64,000 nt of DNA, from contig CACLVA010000007.1 in assembly GCA_902610315.1 (NCBI GenBank), forward strand, positions 1-64,000. Direction: 5' to 3'. The translations under genes were made by a program, and so were the position numbers. Below, piece after piece: positions 30,418 to 39,186 of this stretch. The notes under the pieces were generated by a model that was not told the DNA's origin, made no database searches, and worked only from the letters and a program-made list of their open reading frames with translations. The first letter of the stretch is position 1, and every line of letters begins with the position of its first letter. The DNA is from an uncultured Pelagibacteraceae bacterium. GTDB lineage: Bacteria; Pseudomonadota; Alphaproteobacteria; Pelagibacterales; Pelagibacteraceae.

Positions 30418-31506
30418 ATGATAATAGGTTCTGTAAGTGAAAATAAAAATACTGAAAAAAGAATTTCAGTAACACCAGAAAATGTAAAAAAATTCATTTC
30501 TAATGGTTTCAAAGTTTATTTAGAAAAAAATTATGGTAACCATCTTGATATAGATGATAATAAATTTGCAGAAAACGGTGCAGAAATTTTTGATAGTAAA
30601 GAAAAAATAATAAAAGAGTCTGACATCTTATTACAACTAAATTTACCAAATGAAAAAGATTTAAGTACCATCCCACCAAATAAAAATTTGATAGGAGTTT
30701 TTGATCCTGTAAATAATAAAGATCGTATCTCGAAACTTTCTGGAAATAATATTAACGTTTTCTCATTAGAGTTACTTCCACGAATTACTCGCGCACAGTC
30801 AATGGATATTTTATCTTCACAAGCCAACCTTGCTGGTTACAAAGCAGTCGTTGATGCATTTTCTTATTTTAACAAAGCAATTCCTATGATGATGACAGCC
30901 GCAGGCACTATTCCAGCCGCAAAAGTTCTTGTTGTAGGAGCTGGAGTTGCAGGATTACAAGCTATAGCTACAGCAAAAAGAATGGGAGCAATTGTTTTTG
31001 CAACTGATGTTAGGATGGCTTCTAAAGAGCAAGTTGAGAGTCTTGGTGGTAAATTTTTAGTTGTTGAGGGCTCAGAGAATCTAGAAACATCGAGCGGATA
31101 CGCAAAGGAAGCATCAGATGAATTTAAAAAAAAGCAAGAGGGCCTTCTAAAAGATACGCTTAAAAAAATTGATATTGTAGTTTGTACAGCTCTAATTCCA
31201 GGAAAAAAGGCACCTGTAATTATAAAGGGTGATATGGTTAAAGAAATGCCAAAAGGTTCAATTATTTATGATCTAGCAGCATCACAAGGAGGCAATACAG
31301 AATTTACCAAAGCAGATGAAATTGTTGATATAAACGGTGTCAAAATCTTGGGTGATAGTAATTTGCTGAATAAACTTCCAATATCTGCATCGAATTTGTA
31401 TTCTAAAAATTTACTTAACTTTGTTATTAATTTGTATGATAAAAAAAATAACAAAATTAATATAAACTTGGAAGATGAAATTATTAAAAAAACTTTGGTA
31501 AAATAG
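30418..31506 (+). CDS. pntAA: NAD(P) transhydrogenase subunit alpha, part 1 (dI domain)
   Basis: This is the soluble NAD(H)-binding component of the proton-translocating transhydrogenase, which makes NADPH from NADH using the proton gradient. The 362 residues show the alanine dehydrogenase-like N-domain (IGSVSENKNTEKRISVTPENV), RITRAQSMDILSSQANLAGYKAV, and the nucleotide-binding VLVVGAGVAGLQAIATAKRMGA. The three-gene layout (pntAA, pntAB, pntB) is that of Rhodospirillum rather than the two-gene E. coli form. It is followed 1 nt later by pntAB. Confidence 0.96.
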   Translation: MIIGSVSENKNTEKRISVTPENVKKFISNGFKVYLEKNYGNHLDIDDNKFAENGAEIFDSKEKIIKESDILLQLNLPNEKDLSTIPPNKNLIGVFDPVNNKDRISKLSGNNINVFSLELLPRITRAQSMDILSSQANLAGYKAVVDAFSYFNKAIPMMMTAAGTIPAAKVLVVGAGVAGLQAIATAKRMGAIVFATDVRMASKEQVESLGGKFLVVEGSENLETSSGYAKEASDEFKKKQEGLLKDTLKKIDIVVCTALIPGKKAPVIIKGDMVKEMPKGSIIYDLAASQGGNTEFTKADEIVDINGVKILGDSNLLNKLPISASNLYSKNLLNFVINLYDKKNNKININLEDEIIKKTLVK

Positions 31507-31507
31507 T

Positions 31508-31810
31508 ATGGAAATAGATCCTTTCGTATTTAGATTGAGTATATTTATATTGTCAATATTTGTTGGTTATTATGTTGTATGGAGTGTTACTCCATCACTT
31601 CATACACCTTTAATGTCTGTGACTAATGCTATTTCATCAGTGATTATAGTAGGGGCAATAATCTCAGCTCTAGCTGGAAATGATAATAATGTTTTTAATG
31701 AGTCAAGTGTATTTGGCTTTTTAGCAATAATATTGGCGGCAGTAAATATTTTTGGAGGGTTTCTGGTGACGCAAAGAATGTTAGCAATGTACAAAAAGAA
31801 GAAAAAATGA
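31508..31810 (+). CDS. pntAB: NAD(P) transhydrogenase subunit alpha, part 2
   Basis: This 100-residue membrane component (part of domain dII) has three to four hydrophobic helices. The family hallmark is GYYVVWSVTPSLHTPLMSVTNAISSVIIVGA, followed by a helix ending in GGFLVTQRMLAMYKKK. Together with the N-terminal half of PntB it forms the proton channel. The stop overlaps the pntB start by 4 nt. Confidence 0.95.
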   Translation: MEIDPFVFRLSIFILSIFVGYYVVWSVTPSLHTPLMSVTNAISSVIIVGAIISALAGNDNNVFNESSVFGFLAIILAAVNIFGGFLVTQRMLAMYKKKKK

Positions 31811-33204
31811 TTTCAACAAATTTACTTGCACTATTTTATTTAATTTCTGGGGTGTTATTTATTTTAGCTCTAAGGGGGCTTTCTTCACCTGAAACTTCTA
31901 GACAAGGAAATTTTTTTGGTATTTTAGGAATGTTAATTGCAGTGGTGGTTACATTTTTATCAATAGGTAATTTTTCTACTAGCTTTGTTTATGTAATAGC
32001 TTTCCTATTAATTGGTGGAAGTATTGGTGCCATGATAGCATTTAAAATACCAATGACAGCAATGCCTGAATTGGTAGCAGGCTTTCATAGCTTAGTTGGT
32101 TTAGCAGCTGTTTTTGTGGCAATTTCAGCTTTTTTAAATCCAGAAGCTTTTAATCTTGGTAAATCAGGCAATATTAAACTAGCGAGCTTGATTGAGATGT
32201 CAATTGGTGCAGCCGTTGGTGCAATAACATTTTCTGGGTCAATAATTGCGTTTTTAAAATTAAGAGGAATAATGTCTGGAGCGCCCATCACATTTCCAGG
32301 TCAACATATTTTAAATTTAATAATTTTAATATCTATTATAGGTTTAACTTATTTTCTGTGCGCAACACAGTCTTCAAATTTATTCTGGACCTTAATATTA
32401 ATCTCTTTTTTAGTAGGCGTACTCTTAATTATACCAATTGGTGGGGCTGATATGCCCGTTGTAATTTCAATGTTGAATTCTTATTCAGGTTGGGCAGCAG
32501 CGGGAATAGGTTTCACTTTAGAAAATACAGCTTTAATTATTACAGGAGCTTTAGTTGGTTCCTCTGGAGCAATTCTATCTTATATAATGTGTAAAGGGAT
32601 GAATAGATCATTTTTTAGTGTAATACTAGGAGGGTTTGGTGGTACTGATCAAGTATCTAAATCTGATAACAAGGAGCAAAAACCTGTTAAAAGTGGTAAC
32701 TCAGATGATGCAGCATTTTTGATGAAAAATGCATCCTCTGTTATTATTGTGCCAGGTTATGGAATGGCTGTTGCACAGGCCCAACACGCGTTGAGAGAGA
32801 TGGTTGATACTTTAAAAAAGAACGGGATTAAAGTTTCTTATGCAATTCATCCAGTGGCTGGAAGAATGCCAGGCCATATGAATGTGTTACTTGCTGAGGC
32901 AAATGTTCCATATGATGAGGTTTTTGAATTAGAGGAAATAAATAACGATTTTGCTAATTGTGATGTTGCATATGTAATTGGAGCAAATGATGTTACAAAT
33001 CCTGTAGCTAAAACGGATCCGCAAAGTCCAATTTACGGTATGCCTATTTTAGATGTTGAAAAAGCAAAGTCAGTATTGTTTGTAAAAAGAAGTCTTTCTC
33101 CAGGTTATGCAGGGGTAGATAATGATCTATTTTACAGAGAAAACACCTTAATGTTATTCGCTGATGCAAAAAAGATGACTGAAGACATAATTAAAAGTTT
33201 TTAA
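31807..33204 (+). CDS. pntB: NAD(P) transhydrogenase subunit beta
   Basis: This 465-residue protein has about nine transmembrane helices in the first 280 residues (the remainder of dII) and a soluble C-terminal NADP(H)-binding dIII domain. dIII shows IIVPGYGMAVAQAQHALREM, IHPVAGRMPGHMNVLLAEANVPYDEV, GANDVTNPVAK and VKRSLSPGYAGVDNDLF. The last gene of the pnt operon, it is followed 2 nt after its stop by the transaldolase gene, so the latter is probably co-transcribed. Confidence 0.96.
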   Translation: MISTNLLALFYLISGVLFILALRGLSSPETSRQGNFFGILGMLIAVVVTFLSIGNFSTSFVYVIAFLLIGGSIGAMIAFKIPMTAMPELVAGFHSLVGLAAVFVAISAFLNPEAFNLGKSGNIKLASLIEMSIGAAVGAITFSGSIIAFLKLRGIMSGAPITFPGQHILNLIILISIIGLTYFLCATQSSNLFWTLILISFLVGVLLIIPIGGADMPVVISMLNSYSGWAAAGIGFTLENTALIITGALVGSSGAILSYIMCKGMNRSFFSVILGGFGGTDQVSKSDNKEQKPVKSGNSDDAAFLMKNASSVIIVPGYGMAVAQAQHALREMVDTLKKNGIKVSYAIHPVAGRMPGHMNVLLAEANVPYDEVFELEEINNDFANCDVAYVIGANDVTNPVAKTDPQSPIYGMPILDVEKAKSVLFVKRSLSPGYAGVDNDLFYRENTLMLFADAKKMTEDIIKSF

Positions 33205-33206
33205 CA

Positions 33207-33905
33207 GTGACCCAAATTTATTGTGATATAGCTGATATAAGAACGATCAAAAGTTACTCAAAAAAAAAGATTGTTAAAGGATTTACAACTAATCCTAGTT
33301 TAATGAGAAAAGCAGGTGCAAAAAATTATGAGCTTTATTCAAGAGAAATTTTAAAAGTTTGCAATAATAAACCCGTGTCATTTGAAGTTTTTGCAGATGA
33401 TTATAAAAATATTTTGAAACAAGCATTAAAGATTAAATCTTGGGGTAAAAATGTTTATGTAAAAATACCAGTAGAAAATTCAAAAGGAACATTTATGGGA
33501 AAAGTTATAAATGAATTAAGTAAAAATAATATTAAAATGAATATTACTGCTGTCTATACACATGGACAAACTGCAAGAATATTAAACAACATTAAAGGAA
33601 AAGCCAAAGTTATTATATCAATATTTGCTGGAAGAGCTGGCGATGTTGGAAAAGATCCAGTACCGGAAATAAAAAAAAGTCTTAATATCGCAAAAAAATA
33701 TAAAAATGTGAAAATTTTATGGGCAAGCGTTAGAGAACCATATAATTATTTACAAGCTTCTCAACTTGGTTGTCATATAATAACAATACCACCAATGATT
33801 ATAACAAAAATTGAAAAATTTGGTAAATCATTCAAAAATTTAACTAATGATACTGTTAAAGCCTTCTTAATTGATAGCAGAAAATCAAAATTTAAAATTA
33901 AATGA
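33207..33905 (+). CDS. Transaldolase-family protein (short TalC/FSA-like type)
   Basis: This 232-residue class I aldolase of the transaldolase family begins at a GTG. Evident motifs are CDIADIRTIKSY, KGFTTNPSLMRKAG, the Schiff-base lysine strand NVYVKIPV, MNITAVYTHGQ and the IISIFAGRAGDVGKDP phosphate-binding loop. It probably runs the non-oxidative pentose phosphate shunt with the transketolase at 40-42 kb. It could also be a fructose-6-phosphate aldolase; sequence alone does not decide. Confidence 0.85.
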   Translation: MTQIYCDIADIRTIKSYSKKKIVKGFTTNPSLMRKAGAKNYELYSREILKVCNNKPVSFEVFADDYKNILKQALKIKSWGKNVYVKIPVENSKGTFMGKVINELSKNNIKMNITAVYTHGQTARILNNIKGKAKVIISIFAGRAGDVGKDPVPEIKKSLNIAKKYKNVKILWASVREPYNYLQASQLGCHIITIPPMIITKIEKFGKSFKNLTNDTVKAFLIDSRKSKFKIK

Positions 33906-33906
33906 T

Positions 33907-33983
<77 letters not shown>

Positions 33984-33986
33984 ATA

Positions 33987-34193
33987 TTAAATTCTATTTT
34001 TTAACTTATTTAATTTTTTAACTCTTTTAATATTTTCCTGTAGAATTCTTTTCTTTTTCTCTGATGGCTTTTCATAGTTAGATTTAAGTTTGACAATTTT
34101 AAAAAAACCATCTCTCTGAAGTTTTCTTTTTAAAACTCTCAAAGCTTGCTCTACATTATTGTCTTTAACGTCTATTTTAATAACATCCTCCAA
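33987..34193 (-). CDS. rpsU: 30S ribosomal protein S21
   Basis: This is a basic 68-residue protein with the S21 core VKDNNVEQALRVLKRKLQRDGFFK and KSNYEKPSEKKKRILQE. The open frame begins with a TTG at 34193, which has no ribosome-binding site. A GGAGG at 34191-34187 instead overlaps that TTG and points to a start about four codons later, where the in-frame codon at the right distance is ATT (34181-34179). An ATG at 34186 is out of frame. The true N-terminus is therefore uncertain by a few residues. Confidence 0.92.
   Translation of the reverse strand: MEDVIKIDVKDNNVEQALRVLKRKLQRDGFFKIVKLKSNYEKPSEKKKRILQENIKRVKKLNKLKNRI
34187..34191 (-). promoter_or_regulatory. Strong Shine-Dalgarno inside the apparent rpsU start
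   Basis: GGAGG on the minus strand is followed after 5 nt by an in-frame ATT codon (34181-34179). Canonical SD sequences are uncommon in this window, so its position argues that S21 translation starts at ATT rather than at the TTG at 34193. Confidence 0.45.
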
Positions 34194-34240
34194 AAAAGCG
34201 TAGTAATTAACATTTAAAAAAAATTATGTCTATTAATTTT

Positions 34241-34822
34241 TTAACCAGTTTTAAGATTTTGTTTCTGGGCTTTTTCTTTTAGTTTTTTCTCCCTCTTTAT
34301 ACGTCTTTCAGCCTTCTCTAATGCATCTGATAAATCTTTTTGTGAAAACAAATTGATAGCCACAGGATCCTTGGCATTCAAACTATTAAAATTCCAATAA
34401 CTTTTATTTCTAATTGCAACAACAGAATTTTTTGTAATGCCCACCAGCTTTGCAATTTGAGAGTCTTTTAATTGAGAATGGTTTTTAATTAACCATAAAA
34501 CAGAGTCTGGCTTATCTTGTCTTTTAGACAAAGGCACATATTTTTTTAATTTTTTCTCAGTTTCTTTTATATCTATATCATAGTTAGTAATATTGAGTGG
34601 TCTCTCCTGATCTCTACTTGACAATTCAATCTCTTCTTTTGTCAACTGCCCTGATATAATAGGATTATATGGCTTAATTCCTTTAGCTACTTCTCCATCA
34701 GCAATACCTTGAACTTCTATTTCATGTAAATTACAAAAATTTGCAATTTGTTTAAATGTTAAAGTTGTGTTTTCAACTAGCCATACTGCTGTCGCCATTG
34801 GCATTAATGGTGTTATAGTCAT
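34241..34822 (-). CDS. trcR: TrcR-like (DUF1013) cell cycle transcriptional regulator
   Basis: This 193-residue protein belongs to the DUF1013 family, restricted to alphaproteobacteria and named TrcR for its link to cell-cycle transcription. Segments seen are MPMATAVWLVENTTLTFKQIANFCNLHEIEVQGIADGE, VLWLIKNHSQLKDSQIAKLVGITKNSVVAIRNKSYWN (a second helix-turn-helix-like repeat) and a Lys-rich C-terminal helix. The two similar WLVEN/WLIKN helix-turn-helix units suggest an internal duplication. It lies 8 nt downstream of rpmE. Confidence 0.88.
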   Translation of the reverse strand: MTITPLMPMATAVWLVENTTLTFKQIANFCNLHEIEVQGIADGEVAKGIKPYNPIISGQLTKEEIELSSRDQERPLNITNYDIDIKETEKKLKKYVPLSKRQDKPDSVLWLIKNHSQLKDSQIAKLVGITKNSVVAIRNKSYWNFNSLNAKDPVAINLFSQKDLSDALEKAERRIKREKKLKEKAQKQNLKTG

Positions 34823-34830
34823 ATTTAAAA

Positions 34831-35061
34831 TTATTTTTTTGTTTCTGATTTAAAGTTTTGAAATTTTTTGTTAAATTTGCTTACTCTACCTTTATCTAAA
34901 ATTTTTTGTTTTCCGCCAGTCCATGCAGAGTGTGATTTTGGATCAATCTCAAGTTTAAGTACATCACCTTCACTACCCCAGGTAGATTTTGTTTCAAACT
35001 GAGTACCATCTGTCATTTCAACTTTAATATTATGATAGTTTGGATGAATATTTTTTTTCAT
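34831..35061 (-). CDS. rpmE: 50S ribosomal protein L31, zinc-free form
   Basis: This 76-residue protein begins [19 protein letters not shown] and continues with [25 protein letters not shown], the alphaproteobacterial L31 pattern. The cysteines that bind zinc in the classical form are missing. It sits between suhB (34 bp upstream) and trcR (8 bp downstream). Confidence 0.95.
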   Translation of the reverse strand: MKKNIHPNYHNIKVEMTDGTQFETKSTWGSEGDVLKLEIDPKSHSAWTGGKQKILDKGRVSKFNKKFQNFKSETKK

Positions 35062-35095
35062 AGCGAATTTATAACAAAAGAAAATTATAAAACAA

Positions 35096-35836
35096 TTAAA
35101 AGATTTTAATTTTTTTGTTTAAATCATTATTTATTCTCTCGTTTGATGCTTTTATGCTTATTTTACTAAATTCTTTAAATTCAAAATTATCAACTATCCC
35201 TCCAGCTTCTTTTATCAATATGATACCTGCTGCTATATCCCAAAGACTTACATTTTTTTGTAAACAGGCGTCAAATCTACCACAAGAAACATATGCTAAA
35301 TCTAGAGCAGCACTACCAGTATGCCTGATAATTAAATTTTCAGGAATATTTTTTCTATAGTTAACTCCATAAAGACAATTAGAAACATTATCTTTTTTTG
35401 AAACTCTTATTCTTTTATTGTTTAAATATGAACCACCGTTTTTTTCAGCATAAAAAATTTCATCTTTTATTGGATCATATATAACACCAGCAACAATTTC
35501 TTTTTCAATTTGAAGAGCAATTGAAATGCAAAAATGTGGAACACCGTTTAAAAAATTTGTGGTACCATCAATTGGATCGATTATCCAAAAGTTGTTTTTA
35601 TCTTTATTTTTAATAAAACCACTTTCTTCAGTCAAAATTGAAAAATTTTTTTTTGATTTTTCAAGTTCTTCTATAATTATTTTTTCTACTTTTCTATCAG
35701 CATTTGTTACAAAATTATTAGGTCCCTTTAAAGAAACTTGTAATTTTTCTACCTCACCAAAGTCTCTTATTAAGATTTTCGAAGCTTTTTCAGACGCTTT
35801 AATCATTAAATTTAAATTGGGAGAAATGGAATTCAT
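35096..35836 (-). CDS. suhB: Inositol monophosphatase-family phosphatase
   Basis: This 246-residue Mg2+-dependent phosphatase has the metal-binding motifs [31 protein letters not shown] and the C-terminal [15 protein letters not shown]. The family includes inositol-1-phosphatase, fructose-1,6-bisphosphatase and CysQ enzymes, and SuhB also has a transcription-linked role in rRNA processing. Its place next to gluconeogenic genes makes a fructose-bisphosphatase role conceivable. The sequence fits SuhB best. It starts 1 nt after the efp stop. Confidence 0.88.
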   Translation of the reverse strand: MNSISPNLNLMIKASEKASKILIRDFGEVEKLQVSLKGPNNFVTNADRKVEKIIIEELEKSKKNFSILTEESGFIKNKDKNNFWIIDPIDGTTNFLNGVPHFCISIALQIEKEIVAGVIYDPIKDEIFYAEKNGGSYLNNKRIRVSKKDNVSNCLYGVNYRKNIPENLIIRHTGSAALDLAYVSCGRFDACLQKNVSLWDIAAGIILIKEAGGIVDNFEFKEFSKISIKASNERINNDLNKKIKIF

Positions 35837-35837
35837 G

Positions 35838-36398
35838 TCAGATTTTTTTTACATATTCTAAAGTTCGTGTATCTACAACAATTTCGTCACTTACCTCAAT
35901 AAAAGGTGGAACTTGAATATTTAAACCATTTTCAAGAATTGCAGGCTTATAGGAGGAGGAAACAGTCTGTCCTTTTAAAGCTGCATCTGTGACTTTAATT
36001 TTACAATTTACTTGATTTGGCAATTCTACAGATATAGCAGTTTCGTTGTAAAAACTAATTGTAACCTCTAAATTTTCAACTAATAATTTACCTTTTTCCC
36101 CAACTTTATCTTTTTTAATTTCGATCTGCTCAAACGATTTAGGCTCAATGAAAAAATAATTTTTTTCATCGTCATAAATATAATTATATTTTATTTCTTC
36201 TAATGATGCCTTTTCAACAGTTTCACTTGATCTAAATCTCTCATTTATTTTTGTATTTTTGTTAATACTTTTCATCTCAACTTGGGCAAATGCGCCTCCT
36301 TTACCGGGTTTTACATGTTGTGTTTTTAGTACTTGCCACAAATCATTTTTGTACTCTAAAAGCATACCAACTCTAATTTCACCTGTGTTAATTTTCAT
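35838..36398 (-). CDS. efp: Elongation factor P
   Basis: EF-P relieves ribosome stalling at polyproline stretches. The 186 residues have the KOW-like N-domain with the tip loop HVKPGKGGAFAQV (Lys33 corresponds to E. coli Lys34, the beta-lysylation site), and two OB domains ending in GLNIQVPPFIEVSDEIVVDTRTLEYVKK. The lysine suggests EpmA-type modification, though epmA is not in the window. The start overlaps the thiE stop by 4 nt. Confidence 0.96.
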   Translation of the reverse strand: MKINTGEIRVGMLLEYKNDLWQVLKTQHVKPGKGGAFAQVEMKSINKNTKINERFRSSETVEKASLEEIKYNYIYDDEKNYFFIEPKSFEQIEIKKDKVGEKGKLLVENLEVTISFYNETAISVELPNQVNCKIKVTDAALKGQTVSSSYKPAILENGLNIQVPPFIEVSDEIVVDTRTLEYVKKI

Positions 36399-37009
36399 AT
36401 AAATTTATTTATAGCCTCTGCTGGTTTCATTTTTTTGTTTTTCCAAATGTAGCCTGAGATAGCCAAAAAGTTTGCGTTATTCAATAAAAGTTTTTGATAA
36501 TTATTAGGGTTAATACCTCCAATAACAACAATTGGTTTATTAGTAATCTTTTTAACCTTTTTAAGTGTATTAATTGATGCTTTATATTTTACTTTCTTTG
36601 TTTTTGATATACCAAAAGCTCCAAATGCTAAGTAATCAGCTTTTTCTGATAAAGCATTTTTAGCAAACTTGATTGAATTGTGGCATGTGACACCTATTAT
36701 TTTGTTTCCAACTATTTTTCTTGCATCTAAAACGTTCATATCTTTTTGACCCAAATGACAACCATCTGCTTTTAATTTTTTTGTTAGAATTACGTCGTCA
36801 TTTATAAGAAACTTAACATTAAAATTTTTACAGATTTTTTTTATTTTTTTTCCAATAATTAATTTTTGTTTAAAATTTTCCCTTTTAAGTCTTAGTTGAA
36901 AAAAACTAACTTTATTTGTTCTAAAAACTTTAATTAATTCATTGTAAAAAGATTTATTAATTTTTAGCGGTGAGATTAAATAAATAATTTTTTTTTTATT
37001 AATTTTCAA
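36395..37009 (-). CDS. thiE: Thiamine-phosphate synthase-like protein
   Basis: ThiE joins hydroxymethylpyrimidine diphosphate and thiazole phosphate to make thiamine phosphate. The 204 residues follow the family line: FFQLRLK, FLINDDV, ADGCHLGQKDM, IIGVTCHN, ADYLAFGAFGISKTKKVK and IVVIGGINPNNYQKLLLNNANFLAISGYIW. The protein is rather divergent and Lys-rich. The genes on both sides (fba, efp) are unrelated to thiamine. With thiD at 55.8 kb it would complete the HMP-to-thiamine-phosphate route if a thiazole source exists. Confidence 0.85.
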   Translation of the reverse strand: MKINKKKIIYLISPLKINKSFYNELIKVFRTNKVSFFQLRLKRENFKQKLIIGKKIKKICKNFNVKFLINDDVILTKKLKADGCHLGQKDMNVLDARKIVGNKIIGVTCHNSIKFAKNALSEKADYLAFGAFGISKTKKVKYKASINTLKKVKKITNKPIVVIGGINPNNYQKLLLNNANFLAISGYIWKNKKMKPAEAINKFI

Positions 37010-38006
37010 GATTTTTAGACCATTTTCCTTGAGCTGCTAATGTATTCATTTTGGCTCGGTGGTTAAAAATCTTCTGTGTTCCCTCAATATTCTGTATGTC
37101 TTTTGACCAAAATTTTAAGGCACCTTGTTGTAGAGCTCGACCATATGAAAAACTCATAATAAAACTAGTATTATTATTTTTATTTATTAGATTTAAGTTT
37201 TCTGTTGCCTCTATTTCAGATTGACCTCCGGATAAAAAAGCTATTCCTGGAACCTCTGAAGGAACAGAATTTTTTAAACACTCTAAGGTTAATTTTGCAA
37301 CTTCCTCATTTGAAATTTTATCTTTAGACTTATTGCCAGCCAAAATCATGTTAGGTTTAAGTATTATACCAGTCAGATCGACTTTGTGTAAAATTAGTTC
37401 CTCAAAACATTTTTTAATAACTTCAGAAGTTTTTGAAAAACAATCTTTAGCTGAATGATCACCATCCATTAATACCTCAGGCTCGACTATTGGAACCATA
37501 CCACACTCTTGAACTAAAGCAGAATATCTGGCTAGCGCATGGGCATTTGACTGAACAGAAAGTTTGCTAGGATAACTTTTGGATATATTATAAACACCTC
37601 TCCATTTTGTAAATTTTGCACCAAGTTTATAATACTCTTTTAATCTTTCTCTTAATCCATCTAAGCCTTCAGTAATCTTTTCATCGGGCGATCCTGCTAA
37701 AACTTTAGCACCAGTATCGACTTTTATTCCTGGATAGGAGCCCATATTTAAAATTAATTCTGGGATCAGATTTTTTTTGGAAGTTTGTTGTTTTATTGTT
37801 TCATCGTACAATATTACACCACCTATATATTTAGTCATACCTGATGCGCTGAACAGTGTTTCTCTAAATAATAATCTATTTTGTGGAGTAGAGGGCACAT
37901 TTACACCGTCTAGTCTTTTTGTCATAGTTCCAGTGCTCTCATCAGCAGCAAGAATACCTTTACCTTTTTCTAAAATTTTAAGCGCAATGTTATTTAACTC
38001 AGACAT
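36999..38006 (-). CDS. fba: Fructose-bisphosphate aldolase, class I
   Basis: This metal-free, Schiff-base aldolase interconverts fructose-1,6-bisphosphate and the two triose phosphates. The 335-residue protein shows GKGILAADESTGTMTKRL, KWRGVYNI, the catalytic lysine K217 in LTGIILKPNMILAG, and the phosphate-binding FLSGGQSEIEA. Class I eukaryote-like aldolases are common in alphaproteobacteria. It overlaps pgk upstream by 8 nt and thiE downstream by 11 nt. Confidence 0.95.
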   Translation of the reverse strand: MSELNNIALKILEKGKGILAADESTGTMTKRLDGVNVPSTPQNRLLFRETLFSASGMTKYIGGVILYDETIKQQTSKKNLIPELILNMGSYPGIKVDTGAKVLAGSPDEKITEGLDGLRERLKEYYKLGAKFTKWRGVYNISKSYPSKLSVQSNAHALARYSALVQECGMVPIVEPEVLMDGDHSAKDCFSKTSEVIKKCFEELILHKVDLTGIILKPNMILAGNKSKDKISNEEVAKLTLECLKNSVPSEVPGIAFLSGGQSEIEATENLNLINKNNNTSFIMSFSYGRALQQGALKFWSKDIQNIEGTQKIFNHRAKMNTLAAQGKWSKNLEN

Positions 38007-39186
38007 GTAAACTTAAAGCTTTTATACCAGGAAGTTCTTTACCTTCAAGATATTCTAAAAACGCACCACCAGCAGTTGAAACAAAATTAAAATCTCCAAT
38101 TGCCTTAATTCTATTGATTAATGCTATTGTATCACCTCCACCTACAACTGAGTAAATTGATTTGTTTTTATTTTTTTTGATAATAGCTTTTGCAATTTCG
38201 TAACTACCATTTGCAAAGTTAGGATTTTCGAAATACCCCGCTGGTCCATTCCATAAAACCGTTTCACTATTTTCAATTATTTTTTTAATTTTATTGATAG
38301 TTTTTGGCCCTATATCCAAAATTAAATCATCATTGTCTATTTCATCGAGAGCCTTGACCTTAGATACACTATTTAGATTTTTTCCCACTAAAACATCTAC
38401 CGGATATATAATTGAGCAAGAATGTTGTTTTGAAGTTTCGAATATTTCATCAATAATCTTTTCACAATTTTTTTCTTTAACTGATTTTCCTATTTGATTT
38501 CCTTTGTAGTTAAGTATATTGTTTGCCATACCTCCGACGATAATAATATTGTTAAACTTAGGAATTAAATTTTTAATAATTCCAATTTTTGTGGAAATTT
38601 TAGACCCCCCAATAATACAAGTAATTGGTTTTATAATTTCAGATGTAATTTTTCTTAAAGCACTTATTTCTGCCTCTAATTGAAGCCCGGCAAAAGAGGG
38701 CAAAAACTCAGTGATTTTACATATAGATGTGTGGGCTCTATGAGAACAAGAAAACGCATCATTTACAAACAAATCTGCCAAACTAGCTAATTGTTTTGCT
38801 AAAGATGTATCATTTTTTTCCTCTTTCTCATAAAATCTAATGTTTTCCAAACATATAATTCCGTCAAATTTTTCTTTAAACAAATCTTCTTTTTCTAATC
38901 GAAAAATATCATCACTAACGAGTTTAATTTTTTTATTAATTTTTTTTTCTATATACTCACAAACTGGCCTCATAGTTAGATTGCTATTTTTCTTACCATT
39001 AGGGCGCCCTATATGAGAAACGATTATAATTCTTGAATTTTTACTGAGTAAAAAATTAATTATTGGTAAGATTTTATCAATTCTTGTTTGATCAGTAATT
39101 ATCCCATTTTTTAATGGAACATTTAAATCTAATCTTAACAAAACGTTTTTTTGACTCAAATTTTCATGATCTTTAATATATTTCAT
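37999..39186 (-). CDS. pgk: Phosphoglycerate kinase
   Basis: This enzyme transfers phosphate between 1,3-bisphosphoglycerate and ADP. The 395 residues contain the N-terminal LLRLDLNVPLKNG, SHIGRPNGKK, ENIRFYEKEEKND, the VNDAFSCSHRAHTS substrate loop, and the C-terminal nucleotide loop with GPAGYFENPNFANGS and YSVVGGGDTIALI. The length is normal. Its start codon shares one base with the gap stop. Confidence 0.97.
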   Translation of the reverse strand: MKYIKDHENLSQKNVLLRLDLNVPLKNGIITDQTRIDKILPIINFLLSKNSRIIIVSHIGRPNGKKNSNLTMRPVCEYIEKKINKKIKLVSDDIFRLEKEDLFKEKFDGIICLENIRFYEKEEKNDTSLAKQLASLADLFVNDAFSCSHRAHTSICKITEFLPSFAGLQLEAEISALRKITSEIIKPITCIIGGSKISTKIGIIKNLIPKFNNIIIVGGMANNILNYKGNQIGKSVKEKNCEKIIDEIFETSKQHSCSIIYPVDVLVGKNLNSVSKVKALDEIDNDDLILDIGPKTINKIKKIIENSETVLWNGPAGYFENPNFANGSYEIAKAIIKKNKNKSIYSVVGGGDTIALINRIKAIGDFNFVSTAGGAFLEYLEGKELPGIKALSLHV

